Of a DNA stretch of 64,000 nt, positions 58,988 to 64,000 are shown piece by piece. The DNA is from Thiobacillus sp. Lineage in GTDB: Bacteria > Pseudomonadota > Gammaproteobacteria > Burkholderiales > Thiobacillaceae. Under the pieces are notes generated by a model. It was not told the origin of the DNA. It ran no database searches and saw nothing but the letters and a program-made list of their open reading frames with translations. The position numbers were made by a program, and so were the translations under genes. Within the stretch, counting starts at the first letter, position 1. The number at the start of each line of letters is the position of its first letter. The stretch is taken from positions 1-64,000 of the forward strand of contig JAIBEI010000010.1 in assembly GCA_019459055.1 (NCBI GenBank), given 5' to 3'.

Positions 58988-61231
58988 TCACATCACGCAA
59001 TCGACGTAATACGTGGCCTTTCCCTCGACCATATCCTCGACCAGTCCATGCACGTCGGTCTCGAATCCGGGGAATTTCACGTTGAAATCGCGGGTGAACT
59101 GCAGGTAGCGCACGATGGTGCTGTTAAAACGCTCGCCCGGGATCAGCAAGGGAATACCCGGCGGATAAGGCGTCACCAGCATGGCGGTGATGCGGCCTTC
59201 GAGCTGGTCGATCTCGACCCGCTCGATCTCGCGGTGCGCCATTTTGGCAAAGGCATCGGCCGGCTTCATCGCCGGCGCCATTTCCGACAGGTACATCTCG
59301 GTGGTCAGGCGCGCCACGTCGTTGGCCTTGTAGATGGTGTGGATCTGGTCGCACAGGTCCTTCAGCCCGGTTTTCTCGTAGCGCGAGTGCTTTTCGATGA
59401 ATTCGGGCAGCACGCGCCACAGCGGCTGGTTCTCGTCGTAGTCGGCCTTGAACTGCTGCAGTGCGGTCACCAGCGTGTTCCAGCGGCCCTTGGTGATGCC
59501 GATGGTGAACATGATGAAGAAGGAATACAGCCCGGTTTTTTCGACGATGACGCCGTGCTCGGCCAGGTATTTGGTGACGATCGCCGCCGGGATGCCCCAG
59601 TCGGCAAACGCGCCGTCCATGTCCAGGCCGGGCGTGATGACAGTCGCCTTGATCGGGTCGAGCAGGTTGAAGCCGGGCGCGATATTGCCGAATTCGTGCC
59701 AGCGCTCGCCGGCCTTCAACATCCAGTCCTCGCGGTCGCCCACGCCTTCGTCGGCCAACTTCTGCGGCCCCCACACCTTGAACCACCAGGAATCGCCGAA
59801 TTCCGCGTCGACCTTGCGCATGGCACGGCGGAAATCGAGCGCTTCCTTGATCGACTCCTCGACCAGCGCGGGGCCGCCGGGCGGCTCCATCATCGCCGCC
59901 GCCACGTCGCACGAGGCGATGATGGCGTACTGCGGCGAGGTCGAGGTGTGCATCAGGTAGGCTTCGTTGAAGCGGGTGAAGTCGAGCTTGCGCGTCTCCG
60001 AGTCCTGCACCAGGATCTGCGAGGCCTGCGAGAGGCCTGCCAGCAGCTTGTGCGTCGACTGGGTGGCGAACACCAGCGCATCCTTCGCCCGTGGGCGATC
60101 CTTGCCGATGGCGTGCATGCCACGATAGAAGTCGTGGAAGGTTGCATGCGGCAGCCAGGCCTCGTCGAAATGCAGGGTGTCGATGTAGTCGCCGAGCAAC
60201 TCCTTGATCATGTCGACGTTGTAGAGGATGCCATCGTAGGTCGACTGGGTGATGGTGAGGATGCGCGGCTTGCGCTTCACATCCTTGGCGAACGGATGCG
60301 CGGCGATTTTCTTCTGGATGTTCTCGGGACGGAACTCGTCCAGCGGAATCGGCCCGATGATGCCGTAATGGTTGCGCGTCGGCGTCAGGAAGATCGGGAT
60401 CGCACCGCACATGATGATCGCGTGCAGGATGGACTTGTGGCAATTGCGGTCGACCACCACGATGTCGCCCGGCGCGACGGTGGCGTGCCACACCATCTTG
60501 TTGGACGACGAGGTGCCGTTGGTGACGAAGAACAGGTGGTCGCAGTTGAAAATGCGCGCCGCGTTGCGCTCCGACGCCCCCACCGGGCCGGTGTGGTCAA
60601 GCAGCTGCCCGAGTTCGTCCACCGCATTGCAGACGTCGGCGCGCAGCAGGTTCTCGCCGAAAAACTGGTGGAACATCTGGCCGATCGGCGACTTCAGGAA
60701 GGCCACCCCGCCGGAGTGGCCGGGGCAGTGCCAGGAGTAGGAGCCGTCCGCCGCGTAGTGGGTGAGTGCACGGAAAAACGGCGGCACCAGCGATTCGAGG
60801 TAGGCCCGCGCTTCGCGGCCGATATAACGGGCGAGAAATTCCGGCGTGTCTTCCAGCATATGGATGAAGCCGTTGAGTTCGCGCAGGATGTCGTTCGGGA
60901 TATGGCGCGCGGTACGGGTTTCGCCATGCAGAAAAATCGGGATTTCGGCGTTGCGGAAGCGTACTTCCTCGACGAAGCTGCGCAGCTTCTGCAGCGCCTT
61001 GCTCGTATCCTCGTCGCTGCCGGCGAGTTCCTCGTCGTCGATCGACAGCACGAACGCCGAAGCGCGCGCCTGCTGCTGGGCGAACGAGGTCAGGTCACCA
61101 TAATTGGTGACGCCGAGCACTTCTATGCCTTCCTTCTCGATGGCGTCTGCAAGTGTGCGGATGCCGAGTCCCGAGGCGTTTTCGGAGCGGAAATCTTCGT
61201 CAATAATGACAACGGGAAAGCGGAAGCGCAT
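58988..61231 (-). CDS. Orn/Lys/Arg decarboxylase (inducible, PLP type)
   Basis: This fold-type I PLP decarboxylase of the AdiA/CadA/SpeF family removes CO2 from a basic amino acid. The 747-residue product has an N-terminal receiver-like wing (about 1-125), then SYSWHCPGHSGGVAFLKSP, NGTSSSNKMVWHATV and the PLP-Asp region TLHFDEAWLPHA. The Schiff-base Lys is in FATQSTHKLLAGLSQAS. A long C-terminal domain follows. I cannot decide between arginine, lysine and ornithine; size fits AdiA best (755). Upstream lies a strong dyad (61292-61315), downstream a terminator; it is monocistronic. Confidence 0.9.
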   Translation of the reverse strand: MRFRFPVVIIDEDFRSENASGLGIRTLADAIEKEGIEVLGVTNYGDLTSFAQQQARASAFVLSIDDEELAGSDEDTSKALQKLRSFVEEVRFRNAEIPIFLHGETRTARHIPNDILRELNGFIHMLEDTPEFLARYIGREARAYLESLVPPFFRALTHYAADGSYSWHCPGHSGGVAFLKSPIGQMFHQFFGENLLRADVCNAVDELGQLLDHTGPVGASERNAARIFNCDHLFFVTNGTSSSNKMVWHATVAPGDIVVVDRNCHKSILHAIIMCGAIPIFLTPTRNHYGIIGPIPLDEFRPENIQKKIAAHPFAKDVKRKPRILTITQSTYDGILYNVDMIKELLGDYIDTLHFDEAWLPHATFHDFYRGMHAIGKDRPRAKDALVFATQSTHKLLAGLSQASQILVQDSETRKLDFTRFNEAYLMHTSTSPQYAIIASCDVAAAMMEPPGGPALVEESIKEALDFRRAMRKVDAEFGDSWWFKVWGPQKLADEGVGDREDWMLKAGERWHEFGNIAPGFNLLDPIKATVITPGLDMDGAFADWGIPAAIVTKYLAEHGVIVEKTGLYSFFIMFTIGITKGRWNTLVTALQQFKADYDENQPLWRVLPEFIEKHSRYEKTGLKDLCDQIHTIYKANDVARLTTEMYLSEMAPAMKPADAFAKMAHREIERVEIDQLEGRITAMLVTPYPPGIPLLIPGERFNSTIVRYLQFTRDFNVKFPGFETDVHGLVEDMVEGKATYYVDCVM

Positions 61232-61291
61232 GGCCTGCTCCAGAGGGAAGCCTTGACCCGGATGTCATCAATTTGCATGCACTTAACCGGT

Positions 61292-61315
61292 ATTTTGTTC
61301 CAAAAGGAACAAAAT
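61292..61315. promoter_or_regulatory. Perfect 10-bp-arm dyad upstream of the decarboxylase gene
   Basis: ATTTTGTTCC and GGAACAAAAT are separated by AAAA, about 60 bases before the decarboxylase ATG. No U-run follows, so it looks like an operator more than a terminator. It lies between dcd (ends at 61411) and the decarboxylase start. Confidence 0.55.
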
Positions 61316-61410
61316 CCTCGGCAATCATCACGCGAATTGATGAGACATCCGGGCTAGAGGCGGACGGATTAAAAGAAGCGGATTATACGAATCCCGCGTG
61401 TCCCGCGGGA

Positions 61411-61977
61411 TTAAGTTTTCGGCAACGTCACGCCGACCTGGCCCTGGTATTTGCCGCCGCGATCGCGGTACGACACCTCGCACACCTCGTCGGATTCGAG
61501 GAAGAGCATTTGCGCCACGCCTTCGTTGGCGTAAATGCGTGCGGGTAGCGGGGTCGTGTTGGAAAACTCCAGCGTTACGTGGCCTTCCCACTCGGGCTCC
61601 AGCGGCGTCACGTTGACGATGATGCCGCAGCGCGCATACGTGCTTTTGCCCAGGCAAATCGTCAGCACACTGCGCGGAATGCGGAAATATTCCACCGTAC
61701 GCGCGAGTGCAAACGAGTTGGGCGGAATGATGCAGGAATCGCCCCTGACCTCAACGAAGGAGTTCGGATCGAACGCCTTGGGATCGACAATCGTCGTATT
61801 GATGTTGGTGAACAGCTTGAACTCGCTGGCGCAGCGCACGTCGTAGCCGTAGCTTGACGTGCCGTACGACACGATGGGGCGGCCATCAACCTGCTTGACC
61901 TGCCCCGGTTCGAACGGTTCGATCATGCCATGCTCCGCCGCCATGCGACGGATCCACTTGTCGGATTTGATAGACAT
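61411..61977 (-). CDS. dcd: dCTP deaminase
   Basis: Dcd converts dCTP to dUTP for thymidylate synthesis. The ATG at 61977 ([21 protein letters not shown]) gives 188 residues, like the bacterial enzyme. [57 protein letters not shown] and [20 protein letters not shown] with the catalytic Glu are the family blocks. The open frame to 62139 reads through a repeat region and is ignored. Confidence 0.96.
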   Translation of the reverse strand: MSIKSDKWIRRMAAEHGMIEPFEPGQVKQVDGRPIVSYGTSSYGYDVRCASEFKLFTNINTTIVDPKAFDPNSFVEVRGDSCIIPPNSFALARTVEYFRIPRSVLTICLGKSTYARCGIIVNVTPLEPEWEGHVTLEFSNTTPLPARIYANEGVAQMLFLESDEVCEVSYRDRGGKYQGQVGVTLPKT

Positions 61978-62077
61978 GTTTAGGCCCGGCCAGGCGGCAG
62001 GGGATGGCAGGCGACAGGATGCGCGGCCAACGGCCGCTCGTTCCCTGACCCCTGACCCCTGGCCCCTGAATCCTCCA
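61978..62077. repeat. TCAGGG-type repeats, mrp-dcd junction
   Basis: Several CCCTGACCCC units near the mrp side face AGGGGATGGCAGG near the dcd side, the same family as at 16187-16333 and 31544-31605. A long GC-rich hairpin (GCGCGGCCAACGGCCGC) lies between them. Confidence 0.55.
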
Positions 62078-63166
62078 TCAGGTGTTGGAAATGACGATGT
62101 TGGGGAATTTGGCAGAGTGATCCACTGCAGTTTCGCCAATCTTCACCGCCACGCGGCGCGCGATCTGCTTGTAGATTTCGGTCACACGACCATCCGGGTC
62201 AGACACCACCGACGGCTTGCCTGCGTCGGTATCGGCACGGATCGCTCCATCCAGCGGCAACGCACCCAGAAATTCCACGTTGTAGTCCTTGCACATGCGC
62301 TCGCCGCCGCCTTCTCCGAAGATACGCTCTTCGTGGCCGCAGTTCGAACAGATATGCAGGCTCATGTTTTCGACCACGCCGAGGATGGGGATGCCGACCT
62401 TCTCGAACATCTTCAGTCCCTTGCGCGCGTCGATCAGCGCGATGTCCTGCGGGGTGGTGACGATGACCGCGCCGGTTACCGGCACGCGCTGCGCCAGCGT
62501 CAACTGGATATCGCCGGTGCCGGGAGGCAGGTCGACCACCAGATAGTCGAGCTCGCTCCAGTTGGTGTTGTTCAGCAGCTGTTCCAGCGCCTGGGTCACC
62601 ATCGGACCGCGCCACACCATGGGGGTTTCGACGTCGATCAGGAAGCCGATCGACATCGCCTGGATGCCATGGCCGATCAGCGGTTCGAGGTTCTTGCCGT
62701 CGGTCGATTCGGGCTTGTCGGTAATCCCGAGCATAGTCGGTTGCGACGGCCCGTAGATGTCGGCGTCGAGCATGCCGACGCGCGCGCCCTCGACGGCCAG
62801 TGCCAGCGCCAGATTGACGGCGGTGGTGGACTTGCCGACGCCGCCCTTGCCGGACGCCACGGCGATGATGTTTTTCACGTTGGGGATCAGTTTGACGCCG
62901 CGCTGCACGCCGTGCGAAACGATCTTGAAGCTCACATTCGCAGTGGCGCTGGTCACGCCATCGATGACGCCAAGCCTGTCTTCGATCTGCTTTTTGATGA
63001 GGGCCAACTGACTCTGCGCCGGGTAGCTCAGCAAGATGTCGACCGAAACAGCTCCGCCGTCGATCTTGATGTTGCGGGCGGATTTGGTCGAGACATAATC
63101 CTTGTGGGTGTTGGGATCAGTCAACTCTTTCAGTGCTGTCTGCACCTGAAGTTCAGAAACGGCCAT
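62078..63166 (-). CDS. apbC: Iron-sulfur cluster carrier protein ApbC/Mrp
   Basis: This P-loop ATPase binds and transfers Fe-S clusters. The 362-residue product has an N-terminal MIP18-like domain (about 1-85), then [20 protein letters not shown] (Walker A with the deviant Lys), [33 protein letters not shown] and [15 protein letters not shown]. The CxxC motif [19 protein letters not shown] would hold the cluster. It lies 100 bases upstream of dcd. Confidence 0.95.
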   Translation of the reverse strand: MAVSELQVQTALKELTDPNTHKDYVSTKSARNIKIDGGAVSVDILLSYPAQSQLALIKKQIEDRLGVIDGVTSATANVSFKIVSHGVQRGVKLIPNVKNIIAVASGKGGVGKSTTAVNLALALAVEGARVGMLDADIYGPSQPTMLGITDKPESTDGKNLEPLIGHGIQAMSIGFLIDVETPMVWRGPMVTQALEQLLNNTNWSELDYLVVDLPPGTGDIQLTLAQRVPVTGAVIVTTPQDIALIDARKGLKMFEKVGIPILGVVENMSLHICSNCGHEERIFGEGGGERMCKDYNVEFLGALPLDGAIRADTDAGKPSVVSDPDGRVTEIYKQIARRVAVKIGETAVDHSAKFPNIVISNT

Positions 63167-63339
63167 GTTTGCTCCAGCGGGTTAATTAGCAATCGCTCAT
63201 TTTAACGAATTCCACCGCTTTGGGTGAACGAAAACGCAGAAAGGACGTGGGTTCCCTTGCCACCCGAAGGGCTATCCAAGGCGCTTTGGAGGCATCGGAT
63301 GGCGAATCGACGACGTCCCCGACCGACATCGGGAACGCG

Positions 63340-63699
63340 CTAATGGGGTTCAGCGTAATGCGCCACCAACAACGCCTCGGGCACCCGCAGCCGGATCGCC
63401 GCGACCAACTCGCTGATCGCTCCCTGCCGCGGACGCAACGACACCCACAGCAGGTTCAGTTTCAGGTTGAGGTCGGCAAACACCACGTCAGGATGCAGCG
63501 TAAGAACTGCCTGGATCTCGCGCGAAGTGCGCTCGATCTCGGCAAGCGGCCGGCTGCGCAGGCGAGGAATCAGCATCATGAAATCGGTCAGCCGCTGTCC
63601 GGCGCTGTCGCGCGTGGGGGCGATCTGCCACAGTGGCAAACCCGGCATGGGCTCGATGGCAGTCGTCGGCATGGTTGAGGCATAGATCCGTACCTTCAT
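63340..63699 (-). CDS. Conserved hypothetical protein
   Basis: This 119-residue protein starts MKVRIYASTMPTTAIEPMPG and contains GLPLWQIAPTRDSAGQRLTD, RSRPLAEIERTSREIQAVL and LNLKLNLLWVSLRPRQG. No membrane segment. It sits 21 bases after rppH and 173 bases before mrp; that gap (63167-63339) shows no gene. I do not recognise the fold. Context and codon usage like its neighbours support a real gene. Confidence 0.6.
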   Translation of the reverse strand: MKVRIYASTMPTTAIEPMPGLPLWQIAPTRDSAGQRLTDFMMLIPRLRSRPLAEIERTSREIQAVLTLHPDVVFADLNLKLNLLWVSLRPRQGAISELVAAIRLRVPEALLVAHYAEPH

Positions 63700-63720
63700 C
63701 GCGCCTCCGCTGCCCGGTGT

Positions 63721-64000
63721 TCAGGGCTTCAACTGCAGATCCTGCGCCGCGCCGCGCCGGTCGCATGGAGGCCGCACGCGTTGCCGTAAATAACGGACGT
63801 CCTTGTGCAGATAACGCTCGAGCTCCTCGAGCGCGCGGCGATAGACCTCGCGTTTGAAGTCGACCACTACATCCATCGGCACCCAGTACTCGTTCCAGCG
63901 CCAGGCGTCGAATTCGGGATGACTGCTGGCCCGCAGCGAGACGTCGCAATCGCGCCCGGTCAGCCGCAGCAAAAACCAGATCTGCTTCTGGCCACGATAG
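63721..64000 (-). CDS. rppH: RNA pyrophosphohydrolase (3' part; gene continues off window)
   Basis: The visible part reads [20 protein letters not shown], then [20 protein letters not shown] and [17 protein letters not shown], which is the C-terminal half of RppH/NudH. This Nudix enzyme removes 5' pyrophosphate from mRNA. The Nudix box itself lies upstream, outside the window. The basic tail after the last helix ([15 protein letters not shown] to the end) is longer than in E. coli. Confidence 0.88.
   Translation of the reverse strand, partial: YRGQKQIWFLLRLTGRDCDVSLRASSHPEFDAWRWNEYWVPMDVVVDFKREVYRRALEELERYLHKDVRYLRQRVRPPCDRRGAAQDLQLKP

Noticed and set aside
59048-61357. Plus-strand open frame of about 769 codons
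   Set aside because: Antisense to the Orn/Lys/Arg decarboxylase along its whole length, with no recognisable domain and repetitive Val/Asp/Arg composition.

Overview
The window is about 64 kb of a high-GC betaproteobacterial chromosome. Conserved gene orders (rpoE-rseABC-degP-lepA-lepB-rnc-era-recO-pdxJ, queA-tgt-yajC-secDF, rpsF-priB-rpsR-rplI-dnaB-alr) together with an ApbC/Mrp, Dcd and RppH neighbourhood suggest a Thiobacillus-like or related lineage. That placement is an inference from gene order and protein character; no database search was possible. Almost all of the window is ordinary single-copy housekeeping DNA, and the accessory part is the left 12 kb.

Left region (1-12006, all read right to left). 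Two large secreted proteins come first: a toroid/carboxypeptidase-regulatory-repeat protein (9265-12006) and a NIDO plus Ig-like protein (5804-9268). A transglutaminase-fold protein follows (5779-2778). It lacks the expected catalytic Cys, carries a one-base frameshift, and ends in a hydrophobic multi-pass C-terminal domain. Directly behind it are a small zinc-ribbon membrane protein, then a promoterless 'orphan' copy of the same C-terminal region with a different hydrophobic tip, then another small membrane protein, a third small ORF, and at the window edge a fragment of a third copy of the transglutaminase-like gene. A full-length gene, variable tip, small partner gene, then truncated tip plus partner cassettes is the architecture of polymorphic-toxin/immunity loci. 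The core used here is not one of the classical Rhs, CdiA or LXG cores. This is the most interesting part of the window; the toxin/immunity interpretation is inferred from architecture only.

Glycogen region (12225-25772, minus strand). Eight tightly packed or overlapping genes, pgi, glk, glgC, a GH57 hydrolase, malQ, glgB, glgA and glgP, form a complete synthesis-and-mobilisation unit. A tRNA-Leu(CAA) lies upstream. Genes from 26219 to 32202 (plus strand) make queuosine-tRNA enzymes, the YajC-SecD-SecF accessory translocon and a DedA protein. kup (potassium uptake) converges on them.

Electron-transfer region (34414-40596). A ferredoxin-NADP reductase and etfBA face an ETF-ubiquinone oxidoreductase across a good sigma-70 promoter. 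They are followed by a small graveyard holding a DedA fragment and a TerC-like fragment, and then a CNNM/CBS transporter-like gene. From 51202 leftwards to 40682 runs the sigma-E envelope-stress operon continuing into lepA, lepB, rnc, era, recO and pdxJ, with a recognisable sigma-E promoter upstream of rpoE. nadB, ygfX, ygfZ, a DUF4936 gene, alr, dnaB, the rpsF operon, an Orn/Lys/Arg decarboxylase, dcd, mrp, a conserved hypothetical and the 3' part of rppH fill the right end. A family of short TCAGGG-rich inverted repeats is scattered in at least five gene junctions.
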